A stretch of 60,175 bases of DNA from Saccharopolyspora spinosa NRRL 18395. Its GTDB lineage: Bacteria; Actinomycetota; Actinomycetes; Mycobacteriales; Pseudonocardiaceae. Positions 18,911 to 26,320 of the stretch are shown piece after piece. The DNA lies in the NCBI RefSeq assembly GCF_000194155.1, contig NZ_GL877879.1, positions 1,523,550 to 1,583,724 of the forward strand, written 5' to 3'. The notes beneath the pieces were generated by a model. It was not told the origin of the DNA, made no database searches, and saw nothing but the letters and a program-made list of their open reading frames with translations. Within the stretch, counting starts at the first letter, position 1; the number at the start of each line of letters is the position of its first letter. The position numbers and the translations under genes were made by a program.

Positions 18911-19014
18911 TCCGTCAAGCGCGTCGTCGCGGTCGCGGGGGAAGATCCAACCTGGCCAGCCGCAGTGCTGGCGGTTTTCGATCGGTCATCAGCCAGGTCG
19001 CGGGGGCGAGGCCT

Positions 19015-19266
19015 TTACCAGGTCGTCGAAGCTGATCCGATTACCCCGCTCATCCGGTCCAGGTGCGCAGTGATCACCGTGCCTCCGTGCACGCGGGCGT
19101 GCTCGATCACCCCAGTGATCGCCGCCTCGTCCTTGCTCGTGCGCAACGCGGCGGCGGCCTGCTGCCCGATAACCTCCAGTTCGTCGCGGTATGCCTCGGC
19201 TGCAGGGAACGGCAGCGATTGCTGCGCCGTCGCGAGCGACTGGATGAGGTCTTCGACGCTGGTCAC
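19015..19266 (-). CDS. Small protein of unknown function, gene 5 of coupled operon
   Basis: 83 residues (VTSVEDLIQSLATAQQSLPF then PAAEAYRDELEVIGQQ), predicted mainly helical, acidic, no signal peptide. Start GTG 19266 overlaps the upstream stop as GTGA. It is the last member of a five-gene chain that starts at 20833. I do not recognise the family. Confidence 0.65.
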   Translation of the reverse strand: MTSVEDLIQSLATAQQSLPFPAAEAYRDELEVIGQQAAAALRTSKDEAAITGVIEHARVHGGTVITAHLDRMSGVIGSASTTW

Positions 19267-19736
19267 TTGCCGTCTTCCTTCGGCCACCAGTCCCGCTCGC
19301 GGGACACGTCGGCCACGTAGCCGTCGACCGGCACGACCTTGCCCAGCTCGACGGCCTCCAGCGCCCGGCGAATGCCTTCCCAGGTGATCCGCTCCGCGTG
19401 GTGGAAGTCGCGGACCGACACCGCCTTGAAGAACGTCACCGTCGTCGCCTCGAGGTCGAAGGTCGCCAGCGCCGGGTACAGTCCAGAATGGACGAACCAG
19501 GCGTCGGAGATGTTCTCCAGCAGCTCCCGGTCCGCACCGGGGTAGCGCTGGGTCAGCATCACGAAGACCGCATCGCCGGGCGGGTTCTTCTCGTCCCGCG
19601 CAGGCACTCCATCGGTCGCGCTCGCCGTCGCGAAAGCAAGCAGCCGCGCGTCATCCAACGTCGGTTCACCGGTGATGATCGCAACCCAGTTCGACGGTTC
19701 GGGCTGCTCGGGCTGTTCGTGGTTTTCCTCGGTCAC
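19263..19736 (-). CDS. Unknown protein, gene 4 of coupled operon
   Basis: 157 residues, acidic N-terminus (MTEENHEQPEQPEPSNWVAI) followed by a mixed alpha/beta-looking core with FVMLTQRYPGADRELLENIS and a Trp-rich end (SRERDWWPKEDGK). No motif recognised. GTG 19736 overlaps the previous stop as GTGA, and its stop overlaps the next start the same way. Confidence 0.7.
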   Translation of the reverse strand: MTEENHEQPEQPEPSNWVAIITGEPTLDDARLLAFATASATDGVPARDEKNPPGDAVFVMLTQRYPGADRELLENISDAWFVHSGLYPALATFDLEATTVTFFKAVSVRDFHHAERITWEGIRRALEAVELGKVVPVDGYVADVSRERDWWPKEDGK

Positions 19737-20275
19737 TTCTGCTTGCTCCGTTCAATCAGTTCGATCAACCTGCGTGCTCGCCACATGGTGGTCCCCGTGC
19801 TCGGGGTGCTCGGCAACCGCTCGACCTCTCCGTTCGGGCCGAGGAACGCGATTTGGTTGTTTCCCTGCTTCGCCACCACCCACGGCGACCCCGACGTCGC
19901 CGAGATCGCCGCGTTCACATCCCGGTTGTTGGTCCGGGGAAGCTTCTGCCCCTGCAACCGCTCGGCCTTCGGCCCGAGTGTGGGAGTTACGGGAGCCGGA
20001 GCCTCGCTCGCACGGTCCTGTGTGACCAACTCAGCCGCTTTGTCCTCAAGGGCTTGTTTCGCCATCCCTGACAGCTCGTTGAGTTCCCCGATCAGCGAGG
20101 TACGGAGCTGTCCCAGTTCCCCCAAGATCTCGTCGTGCCGGGTGCTGGTGGTCAGCACCTCCGACACCAGTGCCAGGCACGCTTCCAACTCGTCGTCGAG
20201 CAGGACGATCGTGCTGGGTGGGAGCTGGAGTGCCACGGCCCGCAGAGCGTGGGCAGCCTGCCGTAACCGGCTCAC
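19733..20275 (-). CDS. Unknown protein with HicA-like C-terminal pattern, gene 3 of coupled operon
   Basis: 180 residues. Residues 1-110 form long helices with a heptad-like middle (EILGELGQLRTSLIGELNEL), probably coiled coil. The C-terminus reads SPWVVAKQGNNQIAFLGPNG, then a Pro, then TGTTMWRARRLIELI. The order (aromatic strand, KQG-polar pair, strand, turn with GxxxxLP, GT before a helix) recalls HicA/dsRBD-fold proteins, but the catalytic His position is Asn. This is a pattern-level resemblance only. Start GTG 20275 gives a GTGA overlap with gene 2. Confidence 0.65.
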   Translation of the reverse strand: MSRLRQAAHALRAVALQLPPSTIVLLDDELEACLALVSEVLTTSTRHDEILGELGQLRTSLIGELNELSGMAKQALEDKAAELVTQDRASEAPAPVTPTLGPKAERLQGQKLPRTNNRDVNAAISATSGSPWVVAKQGNNQIAFLGPNGEVERLPSTPSTGTTMWRARRLIELIERSKQK

Positions 20276-20610
20276 CGGTCGATCACCGCCCAAGGACGGT
20301 CCAGAACGGCTGCCATCGCCACGCCTTCGTCACTCCCGGCGATCAGTTGGCCAAGGGTGAGGCGGTTGGCGTGCCACAGTTTCATCAGCTCGTAGTGCTC
20401 GGTCGTGGTGTGCACCGGCAGGAGCAGGCGCGCATAGTCGCCGAGAAAGATCGGGCGCGGCAACCCCGTGTTCGCGCGGTGCTCTCCAATCCGGGCCGTG
20501 CGGCGCGCTCGCTGGTCGTGCTCGTCGCCGCTGATGACCATCGTCAGATACCGCACCGCTGCCGTCCGATGCCGCGCCACCGCGACCTTCTCGTAGGGGT
20601 CATCCACCAC
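20272..20610 (-). CDS. Unknown protein, gene 2 of coupled operon
   Basis: 112 residues (VVDDPYEKVAVARHRTAAVR, then YLTMVISGDEHDQRARRTAR). Two adjacent GTG codons at 20610 and 20607 could start it, overlapping the end of gene 1. No family recognised. Its stop overlaps the start of gene 3 as GTGA. Confidence 0.6.
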   Translation of the reverse strand: MVDDPYEKVAVARHRTAAVRYLTMVISGDEHDQRARRTARIGEHRANTGLPRPIFLGDYARLLLPVHTTTEHYELMKLWHANRLTLGQLIAGSDEGVAMAAVLDRPWAVIDR

Positions 20611-20833
20611 CGGGAGCCTCCAGCGATCGAGCCCAGCGGGCGTCGCAGTTCTTCTTGCGGCGTAGCAGCGCCACCAGGCGTCGGATCGTCGCGGCCCCCG
20701 GCACGAACGAAAGGTGCTTGACGAACGTGGGTGTTCCGGCACGCTCGAACGCCTCGGCAAACCGGATCGCGATGGCCACGCTGCGGTCGTGGCCGCTAAA
20801 GCAAAGCGATGTCCAGCGGCGTAGAGTCGACAT
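20600..20833 (-). CDS. Short protein with weak TIR-like start, gene 1 of coupled operon
   Basis: 77 residues from ATG 20833. The segment LCFSGHDRSVAIAIRFAEAF followed by ERAGTPTFVKHLSF superficially resembles the first strand, helix and second strand of a TIR-type domain, but the protein is too short for a whole domain and the expected Glu is not clear. It could instead be a piece of a decayed larger gene, since the same frame is open upstream to 21010. The link to the next four genes by overlap is the main evidence that it is expressed. Confidence 0.45.
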   Translation of the reverse strand: MSTLRRWTSLCFSGHDRSVAIAIRFAEAFERAGTPTFVKHLSFVPGAATIRRLVALLRRKKNCDARWARSLEAPGGG

Positions 20834-21462
20834 GCCTTGGCGGGGCGCACGCAATGGATCAGGTATCCGATGAACAGCGCGGGCCACGCCTCCGCCGCGT
20901 CCGGCACTACCTCTCACCTGGCACCCACAGACCGCTCGGCCGTCGGAGGTTCGGTCCATGCTGGGCCGGATCGCGGCTATGTGCGGCGTGTGCCCGCCAG
21001 TGGATGTCACCTGCGTATCGCTTCCTCGGATTGAATCGACGGCCCTGCCAAAGGTCGGGGGGCAATGACAGGGCCGCCGAGCGCTATTCGAAGCACAGTA
21101 GATCGTCAGTCGGCCCGACTCACCAGAGCGCGCGTAGGGCGAAAATGAGGCGCTGACGCGGCGTCATCTCTCGCGAGCAGCACAAACCGGCCGTAACCGT
21201 CGACCGCGGGGTTCACTGGCGCTTCAAGCCGCATCAACGTTCAGCCACCGGAGCGATCGCGAGCACTTTCCTGGGAAAACGGACAGGGACGGTCTGGATT
21301 ATTTCCCGACGTGTCCATCTACCAACCCTTTGACCGCTAAGAGTTATGACTTGCCCCGCGATACAGCGCCAGTAGGCCAAACGGGTGTCCACCCTAAAGG
21401 GAGTGAACCGCACTAATAGTGACCCGCTATGGTGGGGACGTTCATGCTCGGGGGAGGTAGCC
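20834..21462. other. Divergent intergenic region, palindrome at 21411-21421
   Basis: About 630 bases between the unknown operon and the XRE regulator show no convincing gene. The 11-bp perfect palindrome CACTAATAGTG at 21411-21421 lies 42 bases upstream of the regulator start and is a reasonable autoregulatory operator candidate. Confidence 0.45.
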
Positions 21463-22758
21463 GTGGCGAAGCGGCGTGAGGAATTTGCCGCCCGTCGCGA
21501 GGCGATGGGCTTTACGCAGGAAGGCTTCGCGACCAGGCTCGGTGTGGAGCTGTCCACCGTTGGTCGATGGGAACGAGGCACGCTGACACCTCAGCCGTGG
21601 CGCCGCTCCCAGATAGCAGGAGCACTCGGCGTCTCGCTGGAACGTTTGGAAGAGTTGCTGACAGCAACGGTCACAGACACTGGCAGTGCACGGCACCGCA
21701 ACGCGGCTCAGCTCGGTGGGCTTGCCGGACGACTCGACGGCATCGCGGTCGTCGCCGACGCCCGTGATGCGGAGCGTTTCGCCCGTGAGGTCGCGGCGGC
21801 GACGATTAGCCAGCAGACCTTGGATCAGATCAGTGCGGAGATTGACCAATTTGCCGTAAATTACGTTTTCAAGCCTCTGGCAGAACTCTTCGTCGATATC
21901 CGCGAGCTGCGCTTTGAAGTCTTTCAACTTGCTCAGAACAACCGGTCCCCAACGCAATTGCGGCAGCTCTATCTGGACGCTAGCCGAGCGGCCGGACTGC
22001 ACTCACACATCTGCCTGGACCTCGGGCACTATCACGCGGCACACACCCATGCCCTAACCGCTTTTCTCTGCGCAGACCTGGCTGGACACAACGGAATGCG
22101 CGCGTGGGTCCGCGGGCTGCAGAGCTTGATTTCCTACTGGGACGGCGATCTGGCTGCTGCCGTGGAGTTCGCCCGTGACGGTGCCGGCTACTGTGCCCAC
22201 GGTTCGGTGGCGGCTCGACTACCAAGTCTTGAAGCACGGGCGTGTGCGGCACTGGGAGAAAAGGACAACACGCTGGCGGCTCTCGATCGAACCGATCGGG
22301 CCCGCGCCACCATAGACAAGGACGACGACGCGGGCGTGTTCACATTCCCCAGGGCCAAACAAGCCGTCTATACCGGAACCGCACTGCTTGCCCTAGGTGA
22401 TCGAGCATCGGCGGCCAGGGCTGCGCATGAGTCGTCACAGGCGTTGGAGCTGTACGAAGCGGCAGCGCCATCTGATCGCTCGTCGGGAGACATACTCGCG
22501 GCCCGACTCGACCTTGGCACCGCCTACCTCTTGCAGGATGACCTGGACGGCCTTCGTGACCAACTCGACACGGTGTTGGATGTCCCGCCGGTTCGACGGA
22601 CAGCCAGTATCGTCAAGCGTGCAGCCGACATTGGCCAGCGCCTCGATCGCTCTCGATACGCTAACGCTGCGCAGGGCCAGCAGATGCGGTCAGCGATCAC
22701 AGCCTTCTGTGCAACCCAGCCAGCCTTGCCTACCGCCACGGGGATGGAGCAGGCGTGA
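21463..22758 (+). CDS. XRE-family HTH regulator with TPR-like C-terminus
   Basis: 431 residues. The helix-turn-helix covers about residues 3-60 (FAARREAMGFTQEGFATRLG then VELSTVGRWERGTLTPQP). The remainder is a long helical repeat region like those of actinomycete signal-binding XRE regulators. GTG 21463 has GGGGAGG 6 bases upstream and begins exactly at the HTH homology. Its stop overlaps the next gene start (GTGA), pairing it with a SAM methyltransferase. Confidence 0.88.
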   Translation: MAKRREEFAARREAMGFTQEGFATRLGVELSTVGRWERGTLTPQPWRRSQIAGALGVSLERLEELLTATVTDTGSARHRNAAQLGGLAGRLDGIAVVADARDAERFAREVAAATISQQTLDQISAEIDQFAVNYVFKPLAELFVDIRELRFEVFQLAQNNRSPTQLRQLYLDASRAAGLHSHICLDLGHYHAAHTHALTAFLCADLAGHNGMRAWVRGLQSLISYWDGDLAAAVEFARDGAGYCAHGSVAARLPSLEARACAALGEKDNTLAALDRTDRARATIDKDDDAGVFTFPRAKQAVYTGTALLALGDRASAARAAHESSQALELYEAAAPSDRSSGDILAARLDLGTAYLLQDDLDGLRDQLDTVLDVPPVRRTASIVKRAADIGQRLDRSRYANAAQGQQMRSAITAFCATQPALPTATGMEQA

Positions 22759-23558
22759 ACGGTCCCGATACCACCAGCCGCGCAGTCCTGGCCGGAAGCG
22801 CGTACAGCGACGAGCGGCATCTAGCCGCCCGCCAGTCCCTATACAGCTGGCAACACCCACGGCATGACTTGCCAGGCATCGTCTTGGAACACCTGCCGAC
22901 CGAGGCTGGTGTGGTGCTCGACGTCGGCTGTGGAAATGGCAAGTACGTAAGCCGCATCCGCGCCCACCGTCCCGATCTCACCGTCGTCGGGATGGACATT
23001 TCTGCAGGCATCCTGGCAGGTCTAGCACAGCCCGTGGTCGTCGCGGATGCCGCAGCTCTCCCCGCAGCAGATGGCTGTGCCGCGGCGCTCTTAGCAATGC
23101 ACATGCTCTACCACGTCGACGATCTCAACACGACCCTCTCCGAGATCGCCCGGGTGCTCGGCCCCGGAGGCACCTTCATCGCCTCGACCAACGCCCGCGA
23201 CGACAAGAAGGAACTCGACGACCTCTGGGCATCCGCCGCAGCCGACGTCCTCGGCACTGACCAGGGACCACCACGGATCTCGTTAAGCAACCGCTTCGCA
23301 CTGGACGATGCGCCGGACCGGTTGCAGCCCTACTTCACCGAGATCCGCGTGTTGGAGCTAAACGGCATGATCACCGTGACCGAGCCGGAACCAGTGATTG
23401 CCCACCTGGCGTCCTATCGCACCTGGGCCGACTCCGCTGGCGTGCCTTTCAATGCCACCCTGGAACGCGCACACCAGCGGCTCCACGAGTTGATCACTCG
23501 CAAGGGAGCCTTCCACATCCACTGCCGAGGCGGCATTCTCCTATGCACCAGGCGGTGA
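22755..23558 (+). CDS. Class I SAM-dependent methyltransferase
   Basis: 267 residues. Motif I is VVLDVGCGNGKYV, the acidic end of strand 2 is VVGMDIS, motif post-I VVVADAAALP, and the motif IV region LLAMHMLYHVDDL. The fold matches the Methyltransf_11/25 group, which mostly acts on small molecules. GTG 22755 overlaps the upstream regulator stop, a strong sign that regulator and enzyme function together. Substrate unknown. Confidence 0.88.
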   Translation: MNGPDTTSRAVLAGSAYSDERHLAARQSLYSWQHPRHDLPGIVLEHLPTEAGVVLDVGCGNGKYVSRIRAHRPDLTVVGMDISAGILAGLAQPVVVADAAALPAADGCAAALLAMHMLYHVDDLNTTLSEIARVLGPGGTFIASTNARDDKKELDDLWASAAADVLGTDQGPPRISLSNRFALDDAPDRLQPYFTEIRVLELNGMITVTEPEPVIAHLASYRTWADSAGVPFNATLERAHQRLHELITRKGAFHIHCRGGILLCTRR

Positions 23559-24156
23559 CATCGCCTCGCGTCGAGCCCGGACGTGAGGAATCTCACTCAC
23601 CGAACCTTGAAGGACACAGTAGGCAGGTCATCGGTTGGAGGCCATGCGAGACACGGCTGCCGAGATCGCGAAGACCACCTTGCACAACTTCCCAGAAACC
23701 ATCTCCACTGCAGAGTTGTCCCCGGCTCGCTCGGAGAAGCCGACAGAAGCATGTCGAATCTCATCGGGCTGATTGCCGGGACACCACTAGGCAATCTTCT
23801 TATACCGCAAGTGACCCTCCACCGGGATGATCGAACGCGTACGAAATTCTTGTCCTACAGGCTTGGAAACTCACCCGTGCCCTTGCCTGCCCGTGTCCCT
23901 CGGCACTGGCGTGTCGGGAGAACTTGGTTGCGCCAAGGAGGCATGCCCAGTAATGGTGATCGCTGATAAGGGTTTCGCCGCGGGCCAGCACATCCTCGTG
24001 GAGTTGGATCACAACGGACAACCATGAATCCCGGGTCGACGCTGCCATCGGTGGTGCCCCCCGGGGGGACCGTGGGGTTCGCAGCCGGATTCCTTGAACT
24101 ATGAGCTGCCGTGGTGGGTGTCGTGGTGTGCAGGATCTTCGTCCTTGGCAGTGGCG
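23559..24156. other. Intergenic, no gene seen
   Basis: About 600 bases with only short frames. One frame near 23950-24027 ends in VIADKGFAAGQHILVELDHN, which faintly resembles the DKG segment of DDE transposases, but it has no supporting context. Confidence 0.4.
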
Positions 24157-24606
24157 CTACCGGCGGTTAGCCGATCTGTTTCTCCCTGGCGACGTTGACC
24201 TCTGTGCGCCCAGGAACGTGGAGTCGTAGAGGCCGATCGCGCTCGTGTTGCGGATGCCGGTTTCGAGCCGGATCCTCTTCGCCCCGATCAACTCCGGATC
24301 CGCAGCGAACTTCTCCAGATCGGCCAGGATTCTGCGACCGATGCCGCTCCCGCGTTGGTCGGGGCGAACGAACATCTTGCGCACCTCGGCGACGCCGCGA
24401 GCGAAGGTACGGATCCCCCCGCAGCCGACAGGCTCCTTCTCGAAGTAGGCGAGCAGGAAGACCCCGTGAGGTGGAGTGAATTCAGCGATGACGGCCTCGG
24501 CAGGGTCGGCATGCCCGTACAGCTCGATCTGCTCAGTGTGGAGTGCCTGGAGCAGCCTCTGTGCAGGTGCACTGTCGGGACTGGCGGGCTCGATGGTGAT
24601 CGTCAC
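24157..24606 (-). CDS. GNAT-family N-acetyltransferase with altered C-terminus
   Basis: 149 residues. The acetyl-CoA binding motif is VRKMFVRPDQRGSGIGRRIL, preceded by FLLAYFEKEPVGCGGIR. The family normally ends with a GLYxxxGF block and another strand; here it reads SAIGLYDSTFLGAQRSTSPG and turns basic, so the last strand looks lost through a frameshift or truncation. GTG 24606 overlaps the stop of the upstream TPR regulator as GTGA. The enzyme may be inactive. Confidence 0.75.
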   Translation of the reverse strand: MTITIEPASPDSAPAQRLLQALHTEQIELYGHADPAEAVIAEFTPPHGVFLLAYFEKEPVGCGGIRTFARGVAEVRKMFVRPDQRGSGIGRRILADLEKFAADPELIGAKRIRLETGIRNTSAIGLYDSTFLGAQRSTSPGRNRSANRR

Positions 24607-25955
24607 GGGCCTAACCCTGCCTCAGCAAGTGCCGAAATGGCAGTGCTGGCCCAGTCATTCCGGCGGTGACGCTCAAACGCCTTGCGGATTTGTCGCAGTA
24701 GTGCATGACAACGACCGGAGTCGACGACGGTGAGCCGTTGCCCGGCTGTGACCGTCGCTGCGGCTGCCTCTTCGAGCTCGGCGCGCGCGAGGTGCGCCAG
24801 TGCAAGGTAGGCGCCGTGCAGGGTAGCGCTGCGCTGGTGAGTGACGTCACGACCGGACGCGGCGAGCGGCCCGAGCGCGGCGGTGGCCTCACCGTGCAGA
24901 CGGCGACTCCGTGCAGAACCCTTGCCGGCGAGTAGGACCAGTGCTTGCCCGATCTCCGCATCGAGCTGGGCGCCGGAGTAGTAGTACAGGTGAGTTGGTC
25001 CATCGGCGTGACCACGGTCCAGCAGGGATCGGGCTTCCTCCGCCGCACAGCGGTGACGGAGTTCGTCACCCGCGGCGGCATACGCGGTCGCGAGGCGCCC
25101 AGCGGCTCGTGACCGCACTAGCAGCGGCCGACCACGCGCGAGCAGGCACGCGTGCTCGGCAAGCTGCACTGCCTCCCGCTCCTGCCCGCTGCAAGCACAG
25201 ATGTAAGCAAGCATGCCAAGCATGTTGATCAACGCGTCCTGGTCGCCGACCTCGGCCGCGGCACGCAGGCCACGGAAATACGCGTGCTGCGCAGCAACAG
25301 CGAAGCCGGCATCAAAGTTCAGCCACCCGTACAGCTGCGCCAGCTGCGCGGCGGCCTCCAGTAACGCTTGTCGTTCACCCGGGGTATAGCGCAGCGAGCC
25401 GTCCCGCAGCAGCGCCACGGGAACGCGTAGCTGCTCCTTCACCAGACGAAGCGCGACCAGACTTCCCCCGTGCCTGTCGTCCATCTCCCGTAGGTGGGAT
25501 GTCATGGTCTGCAGGACAGAAACCTGCTGGCGTGGTGCTATCCACGCACTGGTCAAGGTATGCGGGGCCTGGGCTGGGCGAATCGCGTCGAGTGCGGTCG
25601 CCGTCAACGTAAGTCCGCTGACTTCGGGCCAGGAACGGCGCTGAGCAAGTTCATGCAGGAGCTCAGAGACAGCACACGATTGCACGTCCAGAGCGTCGTG
25701 ATCACGAGTCACACTGCTGGCAGTCGGCCAAAGATCGTCCTCGGTGATCGTGCGGCCAAGCCGATCGCCTAAGCAGGTTGCCAGAAGTTGTGTCTGTAAC
25801 TGATGTGAGTCCCTTATGAACGTGAAGAACCTCGTCGGGTTGGATCTGGTCACCACAACTGGATCGACCCGACGAGGCCACAACAAGTATGCGCGGGACC
25901 GGGTGAGGTGTCCGTGCAGTCCATCGGGAGCGGCGATGAGGACGATGACGGTCAT
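24603..25955 (-). CDS. TPR regulator-like protein, N-terminus replaced
   Basis: 450 residues in frame. From about residue 45 it resembles an XRE/TPR regulator of actinomycetes: the end of an HTH domain (LGDRLGRTITEDDLWPTAS), then a long helical repeat region with AEVGDQDALINMLGMLAYIC. The first half of the HTH is missing. The first 19 residues (MTVIVLIAAPDGLHGHLTR) instead look like the start of a Cas2e protein, and residues 20-45 are encoded across a 48-base hairpin. The gene is probably a deletion fusion, so the native regulator has lost DNA binding. The ATG 25955 start is uncertain. Confidence 0.6.
   Translation of the reverse strand: MTVIVLIAAPDGLHGHLTRSRAYLLWPRRVDPVVVTRSNPTRFFTFIRDSHQLQTQLLATCLGDRLGRTITEDDLWPTASSVTRDHDALDVQSCAVSELLHELAQRRSWPEVSGLTLTATALDAIRPAQAPHTLTSAWIAPRQQVSVLQTMTSHLREMDDRHGGSLVALRLVKEQLRVPVALLRDGSLRYTPGERQALLEAAAQLAQLYGWLNFDAGFAVAAQHAYFRGLRAAAEVGDQDALINMLGMLAYICACSGQEREAVQLAEHACLLARGRPLLVRSRAAGRLATAYAAAGDELRHRCAAEEARSLLDRGHADGPTHLYYYSGAQLDAEIGQALVLLAGKGSARSRRLHGEATAALGPLAASGRDVTHQRSATLHGAYLALAHLARAELEEAAAATVTAGQRLTVVDSGRCHALLRQIRKAFERHRRNDWASTAISALAEAGLGP
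25830..25877. repeat. 48-base hairpin at the Cas2-like/regulator junction
   Basis: CCTCGTCGGGT at 25830-25840 is repeated inverted and perfectly at 25867-25877 with 26 bases between, partly also complementary. It lies inside the predicted gene, exactly where homology changes. It could be a miniature mobile remnant or an old terminator. Confidence 0.55.
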
Positions 25956-26239
25956 CTCCGCTCCCGCGCCGCGCTCGGGTCATCGAACCCGGGACCGATG
26001 ACGGTGATGTGCTGCTCTCCGTACCATCGTGTCTTCTCCCCGATCGGCTGGTCCACCTGCGTGTCTCGTTCACCTCCTCCGCTGGCCTCAGACCTCGGTG
26101 TCGCGCGCCTGGGGGCGCGAGGTCGCGGTGTCCCTGTGGCTGGTCGGGTCGCTCCCGGATCAGCCTGGCCGTCACGTCCTGGCGCACACCCCAGCCAGCA
26201 TGCGTCCAGCACTCCGCCGTTCGTGCGAATGATCACCAA
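25952..26239 (-). CDS. Hypothetical protein overlapping the Cas2-like start
   Basis: 95-residue frame ending RWYGEQHITVIGPGFDDPSA and overlapping the downstream ATG by ATGA. I do not recognise it, and I see no Cas1 signature despite its position ahead of a Cas2e-like start. Third-position GC is only moderate, so coding is doubtful. Confidence 0.3.
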   Translation of the reverse strand: MVIIRTNGGVLDACWLGCAPGRDGQADPGATRPATGTPRPRAPRRATPRSEASGGGERDTQVDQPIGEKTRWYGEQHITVIGPGFDDPSAARERR

Positions 26240-26320
26240 CCGGCCGTGCCCCGTTCTCGGCGCGCCTAGCCGGAGTTTCCCCGCTAGTCCGTTCTTGAGT
26301 GGTGTTTGTGCTGGCCAGGA

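Noticed and set aside
23827..24027. Possible transposase remnant ending VIADKGFAAGQ
   Set aside because: Only a three-residue DKG-like match, with no supporting domain or inverted ends.
24050..24075. C6G6 palindrome that might be a CRISPR-like repeat or terminator
   Set aside because: It occurs once, with no spacing pattern and no T-run; no CRISPR array was found anywhere in the window.
25952..26239. Reading this frame as the end of cas1
   Set aside because: It overlaps the Cas2e-like start in the right way, but no Cas1 motif is recognisable.
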